Positions 21,607-31,964 are shown, counted from the stretch's first letter. The stretch: 64,000 bases of DNA from Blastocatellia bacterium (GCA_016713405.1 JADJPF010000012.1:1-64000), one strand, 5' to 3'. The notes: generated from the sequence alone by a model not told the origin. Numbers and translations: made by a program.

Positions 21607-23888
21607 TTACTAATTCATTATTAAGGAGTTTTCAAAATGCTTAAAATTTTAAAATTAATAATTTATTTTACTTTTAACTCTGTTTAACAAAATCTTTTGT
21701 ATTTGCACAACAATCTAATGATATTCCTATGATTTATAGAGTTGTAAATAGCAATCTTTCTGCAAGTTCAGATGGCTATATTTTCATAGTTAATGCGTTA
21801 AACTTACAAGAAATTAAGACGAGTTCCTTTTAATAAACCTCATTTATTGTAGAAATAACTTCTGATCAAAAAGAGCTTTTGTTGCACATTTTCGCAATTT
21901 TTAGGCAAGGGCTTAACAGTTCTTGATTTAGAAAGAGGGATAGCAATTAGGCACTTTATTTAATGATGTTATGGTTAATAATGTAAAAATAGGAACAGAT
22001 GGTTTGTTATGGGTATTACTAAATGATTTAAGAGTTGCTTTGATTAATCCAAATACTTTACAAACTATTACTACTTTTACTTTGCCTGCAAACCCTAGAA
22101 GTATACTTTTAGTTCTGATGGAAATCGTGCTTATGTTTCCCTACAAAATAGCAATATTATAACTTTTGATGTTAAAGCTAGAAGGTCTATCAGAAATATT
22201 AATAATTTACCTGCAGCTTTTGATAGAAATTAGACCAATGGAAATAGCTATTTCACCTGATAGAAATATTCTTTGTTATGGTAGCAGAGATACTATTACT
22301 GTCATTGATACAGATTCTTTTAGTGTCATAAATAGCTTTAATATTCCTGTTCCTTCAAATTTTGATATTCCATCTTTGCTTTTTAGCCCTGATGGAAATT
22401 TACTTTATGTTGGGCAGTTTAATGCTTTTAATATCTCTGTGTTTGACTTTCGTTCTAATCAATTAACTAGTATTTTTAACCTCTTTTTTGAGTCTACTAT
22501 ACAAGATCTTAAACTTTCACCAGATGGTAGAATACTTTATATTGGTGAGTTTATAGGTAGTATTGTTTTTGATATAACAACACGTTCTATAATTCAAACA
22601 ATTGAACGTTTAATGTTTCACAAAGGCAGTTGCAGGAGGTTTAGTAATTGCAGGCAATTTCAACATAGGGCAACCACCGACGGTGCAAGTGACAAATCCA
22701 CTGGCTAATCAACAGCTTACACCGGGACAAAATGTAAGAATCCAGTGGCAAACAACGGTTGCAGCACAAAGCTTTGCACTCGCTAATCATAGGGTAGAAC
22801 TATCAACCAACGGTGGGCAAACCTTTAGCACAATTGCAGGGGCAGAAAACTTAACAGCAGATGCGCGGGAATTTACTTGGACAGTGCCAAATATCCAAGT
22901 AGCAAATAATGCTCAAATAAGGGTGACGGCAGGGGATCTTGGTGCTAGGAGGGGTAGTTCTGCTAGTGGCAATTTCTCTATTGGAATGGGTGGAGGAAAC
23001 CCGGGCGACACTCAAGCCCCAACAGTTAATTTTATTGCTCCAATGGGCGGCGAAAACTTCAATAGTGGCAGCAATTTAGCAATAAGCTGGATGTCAAACG
23101 ATAATGTAGGGGTGGCTTCTCAAGACTTGTCGCTTTCAACCGATGGAGGGGCGACTTTTACAACCACACTAGCAACAGGGCTTCCTGGTTCAACTCAAAG
23201 CTTTAATTTTGCAATTCCTCAAACACTGGAAACAAACCAAGCTCGCCTTCGCCTAATTGTTAGGGATGCGGCAGGAAATATGTCTCAAGCAATAACGGCT
23301 AACAACTTCCGCATTCAATCGGCAGTTGACAATGTTGCTCCAACAGTGACAATAAGCCAACCAACGACAAATCAACAAGTTATGGCAGGTCAACCTATCC
23401 AAGTCAACTGGCAAAGCACTGATAATAGGGCTGTTATCTCTCAAGCTTTATTGCTCTCGCTCAACGGCGGACAAAGTTTTACTCAAGTAGCAAGCTTTGG
23501 AGCAACAGATAGTAGTTTTACACTCAACAATATTGCTGGGTTAAGCTTAACAACACCACAAGCAATAGTACGAATAACAGCAACAGACGCAGCAGGAAAC
23601 ACAGGTCAAGCAACGGCTCAATTTACAATCAACCCAACCATTACCCAAGCTTCATTTCAAGCTAAGATCTTGACCATCAATGGCATAGGTTTTATGTCCA
23701 ACGGTGCTAACAATTTGCAGCTATTTATCAATGACAAGTTAATCACAATAGCACCTCGTAGTGTCACCAACACTACATTTACTATCAAAGGTAATAAGAA
23801 AAAGCTCAACTTAATTAAAGGCTCTAGCAATAGCGTTCGCCTTGTTGTTGACGGTGTTAGCTCCAATATGGGTAGCTTTATGTTTTAG
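20681..23888 (+). repeat. Long direct repeat, copy 1 (PilX-like 3' part plus propeller/Ig gene)
   Basis: About 3.2 kb that is closely repeated at 25889-29118 in the same orientation. Homology starts at ATAGCCCTATCAACATCAGG in both copies and ends exactly at the stop codon after GGTAGCTTTATGTTT. Identity is uneven: the Ig-coding 3' half is nearly identical, while the propeller-coding part has diverged patches between long identical runs (for example about 95 identical bases from 22323 against 27550). That mosaic pattern is typical of recombination between copies. Confidence 0.85.
21637..23888 (+). pseudogene. Secreted beta-propeller/Ig-like protein, copy 1 (propeller half broken, Ig half intact)
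   Basis: ATG at 21637 follows AAGGAG. The first 1 kb, compared with copy 2, is broken by several frameshifts and stops (around 21680, 21815, 21890, 21950, 22105, 22160, 22230 and 22615). The remainder from 22683 is one intact frame of about 400 residues. It encodes Ig-like modules with repeated PTV...P...Q...GQP/GQNV...W motifs and ends GNKKKLNLIKGSSNS...GSFMF, a typical cell-surface beta-sandwich. The propeller repeats carry SPDGNLLYVG-type blades. Following the PilX-like gene, it sits where PilY1, a propeller adhesin, occurs in other pilus operons, so an adhesin role is inferred. Confidence 0.7.
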
Positions 23889-23900
23889 GAGTTGTAAACA

Positions 23901-24443
23901 ATGGTTATTCAAATAGATACGACAATAGATGAGTTATATAAATTGGTAGAAAACAGAAAAGCAGAAATAATTAATGGAAAAATAATAGAAATGGCCCCAA
24001 CAGGATTTTTACCAGGACGTGTAGCAGGACAAATATATAACAGTCTAAAACAGTATGAAAAACAGTATAGAACAGGGTATGCAATACCTGATAACGTAGG
24101 ATTTATAGTTAATCTACCTAACCGAACATCTTTTAGCCCAGATGCAGCATATTACGTCGGTAAAGCTACAGGAATGAAATTTTTAGAAGGTGCGCCTATT
24201 TTTGCAGTAGAAGTTAGAAGTGAAAATGATTATGGAGTAGCTGAAGAAGAAAAGATGAAGCAAAAAAGAGCAGATTATTTTGCTTCTGGCACAAGAGTAG
24301 TTTGGGATGTTGATTTATTAAGTGTTAATACTATTTACAAGTATTGTTATGACGCACCAGATAGCCCAATTATTTTTCGTTCTGGACAGATTTTTGATGC
24401 TGACACTTTTACCAATTGGAGAATACCTATTGAAGACTTTTGA
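23901..24443 (+). CDS. Uma2-family (DUF820) endonuclease
   Basis: This intact 180-residue protein starts 12 bases after the propeller/Ig stop behind TAGGAG. The N-terminal RKAEIINGKIIEMAPTG, then FSPDAAYY (active-site Asp), IFAVEVRSEND (active-site Glu) and KRADYFASGTRVVWDVD are Uma2 signatures. It is only distantly similar to the Uma2 at 3.3 kb. The final part (24351-24443) is paralogous to a fragment at 25675-25776 beyond the IS4 remnant, which suggests two tandem Uma2 genes once stood here. Function in the cell is unknown. Confidence 0.85.
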   Translation: MVIQIDTTIDELYKLVENRKAEIINGKIIEMAPTGFLPGRVAGQIYNSLKQYEKQYRTGYAIPDNVGFIVNLPNRTSFSPDAAYYVGKATGMKFLEGAPIFAVEVRSENDYGVAEEEKMKQKRADYFASGTRVVWDVDLLSVNTIYKYCYDAPDSPIIFRSGQIFDADTFTNWRIPIEDF

Positions 24444-24459
24444 TTAATTAATAGGAAAA

Positions 24460-25662
24460 GAAATGAAAAAAAGGACGAAAGCCTCAAAATAAGTGTGTTA
24501 ATGAGTATATTAATAAAAAACGGATATGAAAACAACAAGGCGAGAGTAAAAGCAATAGGAGAAGCACTAAAAAGGATTAATGTGCGTAAAAAGAAGCAAC
24601 GCTATCAGGAATAAGTAGAGGAATAGCAGTATTAGATGAAGAAACAAATTTTAGAAGTCAGTTAAAAAGAATGCATAGGCTAATGGAAAAATGAAAGTGG
24701 GAAGTATGGGGAAAGTGCAAAAGCGATGTATAAACATTTAACAAGAAAAGCTAGAAATAGTACTAATAACAGTAGATTGGACAAAGGTAGGATACTATTG
24801 GGTATTGGAGCAGCCTAGTAACAGAAGGAAGGGGCAATTCCAATATATGCAATAGCAGTGCAAGAAGATGAAATGAAAGGAAGGCAAACAACCATAGAGA
24901 TGACGATGTGGTATGCGTTGGTAGCAATGGTAAAAAGCAAACAAGAACTGGTAGTAATAGCAGATAGAGGGGTTTGCAAAATTTGATTACTTAGGAGAAA
25001 ATGAATTATACCCAAATATACACCTAGTAATAAGACTGAAGAAGAACACCATTTTAACTTGGGGAACAATTTCAGCAAAGTTAGAAGAATGGCCGTTGTG
25101 GGACTATGAAATAGTAGAAATAGAGTATGCTAAATTGGGAGAAGAACAATTAGTAGTGAGTGGAGTGTGTTTGGTAAATTGTGGAGAACTAAAAGCTCAA
25201 AAGCTCTATTTAGCTTGTTCTTCTAAGATAGTAGACATAGCTTTTGCTACTTATTGTAAGCGTTCTTGGGTTGAACAACAAAATAGAGACCTCAAAACCA
25301 ACTTTTCCCTTTATAAACTGCATTTAGCCACTGCTAGCCGGCTAGAACGGCTTTGGCTTATTTTGAGTTTGGCTTTTTATTTAAGTTTTTCCAATTTAGC
25401 CATTCATAGCTTGGATTTTGTTTCTCGTTTTAGTCGTTCTTACAAGGATGGCCGCAGGGATCTCAGTTGGCTTTCTTTAGCTAAATTTGCTGAATTGGCT
25501 GGCTTTGTTGAGTTAGATTTTCAGCCTTTATCTTCTCAGTAATTAGCTTTATTTTTGATTTTATTTTGATTTTATTTTTAACTTAATTCTTAAAATAATT
25601 CTAGGCTTAATTCTTTAAGCTAAGGCTTCTTTTTACTTTTTTTCGCTATTTATTAAAAACTG
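24460..25662 (+). mobile_element. Degenerate IS4-type insertion sequence
   Basis: The element lies directly after the Uma2 stop and carries one broken transposase. Imperfect terminal inverted repeats are visible: GAAAAAAAGGACGAAAGCCT at the left (about 24464-24484) against GAAAAAAAGTAAAAAGAAGCCT read in reverse complement from the right (about 25622-25646). The exact ends and any target-site duplication are not certain. The right end abuts a fragment of a second Uma2 gene. Confidence 0.6.
24501..25542 (+). pseudogene. IS4-family DDE transposase, multiply frameshifted
   Basis: Stitched frames show VLITVDWTKVG (first catalytic Asp), then VVIADRG (second Asp region). The intact 3' ORF (25096-25542) contains YCKRSWVEQQNRDLK, which matches the IS4 Y-x2-R-x3-E-x6-K signature with the third catalytic residue Glu. 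At least five shifts or stops interrupt the upstream part (around 24600, 24695, 24750, 24815 and 24975), so the element is unlikely to be active. Confidence 0.8.
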
Positions 25663-25674
25663 GGTACGAATCAG

Positions 25675-25776
25675 GACGCACCAGATAGCCCAATTATTTT
25701 TCGTTCTGGTGAAATTGCTGATGCTGAACCTGCTTTACCAAGTTGGAGAATATCTATTGACGAGCTTTTTGATTAA
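25675..25776 (+). pseudogene. 3' fragment of a second Uma2 gene
   Basis: The first 35 bases are identical to the Uma2 gene at 24351-24385, after which the sequences diverge. The fragment encodes DAPDSPIIFRS, then GEIADAEPALPSWRISIDEL and a stop at 25774-25776. The 5' part of this gene is missing and the IS4 remnant lies in its place. This looks like a paralogue truncated by insertion or deletion, not a simple target-site duplication. Confidence 0.75.
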
Positions 25777-25815
25777 TTAATCATTTAATTTTTCTAACTT
25801 AGCAATAACCTTAAA

Positions 25816-25850
25816 CTAATAGCCTAGCAACAGTTTACTAGGCTATTGTT
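25816..25850 (+). terminator. Rho-independent terminator-like hairpin
   Basis: AATAGCCTAG (25819-25828) pairs with CTAGGCTATT (25839-25848) over a short loop and is followed by TGTTATTT. It closely resembles the hairpin after copy 2 at 29141-29177, suggesting that each adhesin unit ended with the same terminator. Confidence 0.6.
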
Positions 25851-25888
25851 ATTTAATGACTATTATTACTATAATTATGAAAAAAGAC

Positions 25889-26829
25889 ATAGCCCTATCA
25901 ACATCAGGCCCAATAAGAAATTACATAGTTGACCAGGTGTATCAGAGAGTACAAACCCAATTGGTAGACCACTAAAGAAAAGCACAAGGCTCAACTAGTT
26001 ATGTATGCCAAGGGAAACTAACCGCGCCATCATCAGCAGGAACAGCAGATAGCGACCTAGCAGGCCAGTATGGGTTATGTGAGCCTGAAGTGTTATTTAA
26101 TGACTTAAAAGGAGATACCAACCAAACGATTAATTTTTTAGAAGGAATTAATCTTGGTAATACTACGTCAGATGATAAAGGCTCTGACAAACTTCGAGAA
26201 AACATCATCCGCCAAGCCCAAAATGATTACAGCTACACATTGAGAGCAACCTTTGTAGGACAAGAAAAGTTTCCCAAACGAGGTCTTACAACAATAGACA
26301 CGGAAAAATATCATTGGTTAGTGCGTGCCGACGTAGAAAGTCATTCTTATGATGACATTACAAGCGGCACTGTTATTTACTTTGACGTAGTTCTAACCAA
26401 TCAATTCATCCCTGACAATTTTAACGGTGCTGGCAATGCTTGTGATCGAAAAGAACCTTTTATGACAACTTGTAGTAATGCTCTTGCTGGCGTTATCAAT
26501 GGTACAGGAGAAGATTGTATTCAATCTGGCTATGTTGATAGTAATGGTAACTATTTTGAAGCTGGTACTGGGCGCTGTCCTACTCGTATAGATTTGTCGC
26601 AAGTGGAGATTGTAAAATAGCAGGGAATTGCCAAGATTTTGGGGTTTATGTGAGTTGTCCATTAGCTAATGGAGGATATACTTTAAAGTATAGCTTCAAA
26701 TCAACAAGACCCCAGTCAGGATGTGCTTCACTAAAAACAGGGAATAAATCAGCAATAGGATTAGATCCTCAAGGCTATTCTTTTTTGTTAACAGTAAGAA
26801 TTGTAAGTATTGGTTCTACTTATAATTAG
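25889..26829 (+). pseudogene. PilX-like protein, copy 2: 5'-truncated, with nonsense and frameshift
   Basis: The copy lacks the N-terminal Lys-rich and membrane-anchor region of copy 1. An accidental ATG at 25877 could start it but runs into TAA at about 25972, where copy 1 has TTA. From 26090 a long ORF matches copy 1 (LFNDLKGDTNQTINFLEG) but is frameshifted between about 26560 and 26590. The other frame finishes IAGNCQDFGVYVSCPLANGG and ends in TAG at 26827-26829. Without an anchor or signal it should not be functional, so this is probably a silent donor or relic. Confidence 0.75.
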
Positions 26830-26851
26830 ACCTTAGTAAAGGAGATTTTTA

Positions 26852-29118
26852 ATGCTAAAATTGTTACAGTCAATAATTTATTTAGTAATAATAATCAATT
26901 TAACTTCATTTTTGGTATTTGGTCAACAATTAGATAATTCTCCTCTTATTTATAGAGTTGTAAATAGCAATATCTACTCAAATTCAGATGGTCATATTTC
27001 CATAGTAAATGGGTTAACTTTACAAGAATTAATACGAGTTCCTTTTAATAAACCTTCTTTTATTTTAGAAATAACGCCTGATCAAAAAAGAGCTTTTGTA
27101 ACACATGACTATAATTTTAAAGGACAAGGCTTAACAGTTTTTGATCTAGAAAGAGGAATGGCAATAGGTACTTTATTTGATGATGTTATGGTTACCAATG
27201 TAAAAATAGGAACAGATGGTTTGTTATGGGTATTATTAAATGATTTAAGAGTTGTTTTGATTAATCCAAATACACTACAAACTATTACTACTTTTACTTT
27301 GTCTGCAAACCCTAGAAGTATAGTCTTTAGTTCTGATGGAGATCGTGCTTACGTTTCATTACAGAGTTCGCAGAATATTAACATTAGTATTTTTGATGTT
27401 AAAGCAAGAAGGTTTATCCGAAATATTTTTAATTTACCAGCAGCTATGCCAATAGAAATTAGACCTATGGAACTAGCTATTTCACCTGATAACAGAGTTT
27501 TGTGTTATGGTGCTAGAGATACTATTACTGTTATCAATACAGATTCTCTTAGTGTCATAAATAGCTTTAATATTCCTGTTCCTTCAAATTTTGATATTCC
27601 ATCTTTGCTTTTTAGCCCTGATGGAAATTTACTTTATGTTGGGCAATTTAATGCTTTTAATATTTCTGTATTTGATTTTCGTTCTAATCAACTAACTAGT
27701 ATTTTTAATCCTATTTTTAATTCTACGGTTCAAGACTTTAAGCTTTCATCAGATGGTAGACTGCTTTATATTGGTGAGTTTAGAGGTACTATTGTTTTTG
27801 ATATAGCAACACGTTCTGTTATTACTTTTATTGAACGTTTCAATGTTTCACAGAGTGCAATTGGAGGAGGTTTAGTAATTGCAGGGAACTTTAACATAGG
27901 ACAACCGCCGACGGTGCAAGTGACAAATCCACTGGCTAATCAACAACTTACACCGGGACAAAATGTAAGAATCCAGTGGCAAACAACGGTTGCAGCACAA
28001 AGTTTTGCGCTGGCTAATCATAGGGTAGAACTATCAACCAACGGTGGGCAAACCTTTAGCACAATTGCGGGAGCAGAAAACTTAACAGCAGATGCACGGG
28101 AATTTACTTGGATAGTGCCAAATATCCAAGTAGCAAACAACGCTCAAATAAGGGTGACGGCAGGGGATCTTGGTGCTAGGAGGGGCAGTTCTGCTAGTGG
28201 CAATTTCTCTATTGGAATGGGTGGAGGAAACCCGGGCGACACTCAAGCCCCAACAGTTAATTTTATTGCTCCAATGGGTGGCGAAAACTTCAACAGTGGC
28301 AGCAATTTAGCAATAAGTTGGATGTCAAATGATAATGTAGGGTGGCTTCTCAAGACTTGTCGCTTTCAACTGATGGAGGGGCGACTTTTACAACCACACT
28401 AGCAACAGGGCTTCCTGGTTCAACTCAAAGCTTTAATTTTGCAATACCAATGACACTGGAAACAAATCAAGCTCGCCTTCGCCTAATTGTTAGGGATGCG
28501 GCAGGAAATATGTCTCAAGCAATAACGGCTAACAACTTCCGCATTCAATCGGCAGTTGACAATGTTGCTCCAACAGTGACAATAAGCCAACCAACGACAA
28601 ATCAACAAGTTATGGCAGGTCAACCTATCCAAGTCAACTGGCAAAGCACTGATAATAGGGCTGTTATGTCTCAAGCTTTATTGCTTTCGCTCAACGGCGG
28701 ACAAAGCTTTACTCAAGTAGCAAGCTTTGGAGCAACAGATAGTAGTTTTACACTCAATAATATTGCTGGGTTAAGCTAAACAACACCACAAGCAATAGTA
28801 CAAATAACAGCAACAGACTCAGCAGGAAACACAGGTCAAGCAACGGCTCAATTTACAATCAACCCAACCATTACCCAAGCTTCATTTCAAGCTAAGATCT
28901 TGACCATCAATGGCATAGGCTTTATGTCTAATGGTGCTAACATTTTGCAGCTATTTATCAATGACAAGTTAATCACAATAGCACCTCGTAGTGTCACCAA
29001 CACTACATTTACTATCAAAGGCAACAAGAAAAAGCTCAACTTAATTAAAGGCTCTAGCAATAGCGTTCGCCTTGTTGTTGACGGTGTTAGCTCCAATATG
29101 GGTAGCTTTATGTTTTAG
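26852..29118 (+). pseudogene. Secreted beta-propeller/Ig-like protein, copy 2 (propeller intact, Ig half broken)
   Basis: AAAGGAG precedes the ATG. A signal peptide (residues 1 to about 24, ending LVFGQQ) is followed by a propeller with blades such as VFSSDGDRAYVSLQ and LFSPDGNLLYVGQF (to about residue 340), then Ig-like modules. The frame is lost near 28340, where copy 1 has GGGG and this copy GGG. It resumes in another frame from 28342, is cut by TAA at 28777-28779, and continues to TAG at 29116-29118. The full-length product would be about 755 residues. Its intact half is exactly the half broken in copy 1. I infer a pilus-associated or free surface adhesin. Confidence 0.75.
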
Positions 29119-29140
29119 TAACTTAGGTAAGTAGTCGAAT

Positions 29141-29177
29141 AAAAATAGCCTAGCGATTTATCGCTAGGCTATTTTTA
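29141..29177 (+). terminator. Rho-independent terminator
   Basis: AAAATAGCCTAGCGA (29142-29156) pairs with TCGCTAGGCTATTTTT (29161-29176) across a four-base loop and is followed by a T-rich tract. It lies 23 bases after the stop of the second propeller/Ig copy. Confidence 0.8.
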
Positions 29178-29188
29178 TTTAGATGATA

Positions 29189-29245
29189 TGTCATTTTTGG
29201 CAAAGTAAGTAAAAAGCTGCCAAACCTGGCTGCCAAAAATGGCAG
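29189..29245. repeat. Inverted repeat related to the one at 17563-17612
   Basis: TGTCATTTTTGGCA (29189-29202) pairs with TGCCAAAAATGGCA (29231-29244) with one mismatch. The second arm is itself palindromic at its ends (CTGCCA and TGGCAG). An extra partial copy, GCTGCCAAACC, starts near 29217. It stands about 150 bases upstream of the candidate toxin gene. A regulatory site is plausible. The rest of the 29119-29395 gap holds the terminator and no other clear feature. Confidence 0.55.
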
Positions 29246-29395
29246 TTAGTAGAAAAAACTCTAAGACATAAATAACCAATATAACTAATAAAATCAATAA
29301 GTTAGGAGAACAAAAGATAAATTTTAATTTTGGCCCAAGTTTTGCGGCAACTATCAAGCTAATAAACTTAAATTAATGCAGAATGGAGTAGCCAA

Positions 29396-31131
29396 ATGAA
29401 TATAAACTCATTATCCGGCCAAAACCCTATTAATTCACCTGATCCAAATACTATAGATAATACTCAAGCACAATCTACTAATTTATCTTCAGAAACAAAA
29501 TCAACCGTCGCTAAGTCTGATAGTGTCAATAATATCAATAATGTTGACCAAAATATTGGAAGTTTGGAAAGCAAAACTCAAAACAACAATATGTCTGCTA
29601 ATATGTTGAAAAACAATCTACTAGCAAAAGTTCCTAACAATCAAACTCAACCAGCCTCTACATTATCTACCAAGCTAAGTCAAATTAAGGAATTTAGCCA
29701 AGATAAAAATTATCCTTTAACCCTTTCCTTACCAAAAGATAGTAATAATCAACCTATTGATTCTAATAAGCTTACAGTTTCAGATTACGAAAATACTTTT
29801 ATTAAAGAGACTTTAAGAGAAGTTGGAATTAATAATGTTACTGATAAAGAAGTCAAATTATTTCAACAAGAATATAAAAATGCAACTGGCAAAGATTTTA
29901 GTCTTAAAAATTCTTTAACAGAATTACGTAGTAATACAATTGATAGTAAATTAACAGCAAGAGTTAGCCAGTATGATTTAGCAGTAGCCAAAACTGTAGG
30001 TTTAGAAACCATTATTGCACAGCGTCAAACACGTAGCCAAGTAGCAGATCAAGCTTATGAAAACGGTACAAAATATGTAGACGATCTGATGAAAGGTTAC
30101 ATTGCAGCTAGAATTAATGCACCTGCCAATTTAATTAATGGTGCAACTGAGCCAATAAGAGGACTTGCCGCTATGAATGGCATAGACCTTTCAAACCTTG
30201 TAGTTCCTCGTTTAGAGTTAGCAAAAGAAAGCGAATATTGGAATAAAGGTAGCCGTATTGGTGATGAAGAACTAGGAACAACTTTAGGATTGGCAACTGT
30301 AATTGGTGGAAATGTAGATAAACAACTACTGTCTAATCCAGTAGGTAAAACCATAGTAGGAGTAGAATCAGCTTACAATATTGGGACAGGTTTAGCAGGA
30401 GTTGATCCAACAGAGCAAACTAATGGTCAATATAGAGAGATGGGTTATCTTGAACAAGGTTTGCGTATAGTTGGAGGTGGCTTAGGAGCATATAGCTTAT
30501 CAAAAAACATAAATGCTGATAACTTAGCCAAAAATCAACCTAATACTTCTACAGTTGCTCAAGAAGTTGAAGCCGTTACTCCTGAAGGGTTTAAAGTTAA
30601 AGTCAATACAGATTTAGATTCTGGTATAAAACAAGCTGAAGATCTCAATCTCTTAGCTAGAAGCCCAGAAGAAGTTGCTCGCGCAAAAAAACTTAATGAA
30701 ACTTTAACTGTTAGTAAAAAAGAGGAAGTTGTTCATGGTGGTTCAATTGATCGAGCAGGATTTCGCAAAAAAATTCATGAATCAAAATGGTCAGATCATG
30801 GAGATAAACATCTTAAAGCTAAAACAGAACAACAAGCAAAAGAACTTAGCCAAACTGGAAAAAAAGCAGCACAATACTTACCTGGGCTTAAGGTAGAAGC
30901 AATGGAAAAAGAAGCTATTTGGAAAGCTATAGATTCAGGCCAATTTATCAAAGGCGATGGCAAAGAAACTTACTATTTCTTTCATAAATTTGATGATGTA
31001 ATAGGATATAACACAGGAAACCAACCAAGTGGATGCGTGTAGAATTGGGAAATAATGGCACTTCAACACGTCATAGTTTTCCTGCTGATATTAACCAAGT
31101 AAAAAAAGTAGTACCTAATGCACAGGAGTAG
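29396..31131 (+). CDS. Candidate polymorphic toxin with pre-toxin-like segment, frameshifted before its last 34 residues
   Basis: The roughly 578-residue product has a Ser/Asn/Gln-rich N-terminus (1-120) and a helical middle. A Gly-rich segment (YNIGTGLAGVDPTEQ then LEQGLRIVGGGLGAY) resembles the pre-toxin linker of polymorphic toxins. The C-terminal domain of about 110 residues has HESKWSDHGDKHLKAK, YYFFHKFDDVIGYNTG and, after a one-base shift at about 31030, WMRVELGNNG and STRHSFPADI. Its His, Lys and Arg/His pattern could be a BECR-type RNase fold, which is only an impression. TAG at 31129-31131 is 5 bases before the next gene's start. No signal peptide, RHS or PAAR domain is visible, so the export route is unknown. 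The unshifted ORF ends in PSGCV. Confidence 0.5.
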
Positions 31132-31136
31132 TGAAA

Positions 31137-31895
31137 ATGAATAAAGATAGAAAACTTATATTACAAAAGTTACAAATTCCTGCTGGGTGGCAAATTACAA
31201 AGAATATTTTTTTTGATGTTGAGCCAATAACCAATGAAACAGAAGGTTTGCCAAAAGATAAAAATAGTTGGCCGATATTTGAAGCAGAATTAATATTTGC
31301 TCAACATGAAAAATCTAAATGGGTTCTTGATATGGGTTGGATACCAGAAGACGATCCTGAAGGAGAATTCCAATTAGATATAATCAAAGGAAGCTTTCGG
31401 GATAACGATCCAATAATAATTTGCCAAACTAAAAATAAAGATGAAATAGTAGAAGCAATAAACAAAACAATGTTAAAAATTAGCCAAGAGAATGGAGGTA
31501 TTGATGAAAAATCTTTACCCTTAAAAGGTTTAATTATTCATGGAGGATGGACAGTTAGGCACAATAGTTTTTTTGATGTCGAATTGTTTACAGAATCAGA
31601 AAAGCTAACTTTTTTTAACCAACATATTAAAAATCAAACAAATACAATCTTGAGGTTAGACACATGGCCTTCTGTAGAACGTGTAATAGAACTAAATTGG
31701 CAACTAACTGAAGATAAAGAGATTTGCTACATTGCTAGCACTTTTTATGAAGCTAATCCCAAAGACATTTTATTTCAACTTCAAACTAAAGATATTAACG
31801 AAGTATCAAGTATTATAGAAAAACTTTGTTTATGGAAAGATACTAGGCCAAAGAGTAAAAATAGTAGACAACAATTTCAAGGTATCAAAATTTAG
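31137..31895 (+). CDS. Probable immunity protein made of two tandem repeats
   Basis: GGAG at 31125-31128 sits correctly for ATG 31137, so the GTG at 31131 is not needed. The protein is an internal duplication: a unit containing AGWQITKNIFFDVEP (near residue 16) and a second containing GGWTVRHNSFFDVEL (near 133), each about 115 residues with acidic and Trp-rich segments. It is soluble, with no signal peptide. Tight linkage downstream of a toxin-like gene, acidity and small size fit a cognate immunity protein. The family is not one I can name. Duplication may allow two toxin variants to be neutralised, or simply form an intramolecular dimer. Confidence 0.5.
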   Translation: MNKDRKLILQKLQIPAGWQITKNIFFDVEPITNETEGLPKDKNSWPIFEAELIFAQHEKSKWVLDMGWIPEDDPEGEFQLDIIKGSFRDNDPIIICQTKNKDEIVEAINKTMLKISQENGGIDEKSLPLKGLIIHGGWTVRHNSFFDVELFTESEKLTFFNQHIKNQTNTILRLDTWPSVERVIELNWQLTEDKEICYIASTFYEANPKDILFQLQTKDINEVSSIIEKLCLWKDTRPKSKNSRQQFQGIKI

Positions 31896-31964
31896 TAAAA
31901 GAGGCTTATTTCCAAAGTAAAGTTTTACACTAGCAAATAACAAAACTTATTTTAAGTCTTATTC

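Larger units (their letters stand above)
25889..29118 (+). repeat. Long direct repeat, copy 2
   Basis: This is the second copy of the 3.2-kb repeat described at 20681-23888, in the same orientation, about 5.2 kb downstream. Nearly identical stretches alternate with diverged ones. Two nonsense changes relative to copy 1 are of the same kind (CTTAA to CTAAA, near 25972 and 28777), and one G is lost from a G4 run (near 28340). Confidence 0.85.

Noticed and set aside
24351..25709. 35-base identical block as an IS target-site duplication
   Set aside because: It is too long for IS4 elements, and the sequence beyond it is a diverged Uma2 paralogue and not the same gene interrupted.
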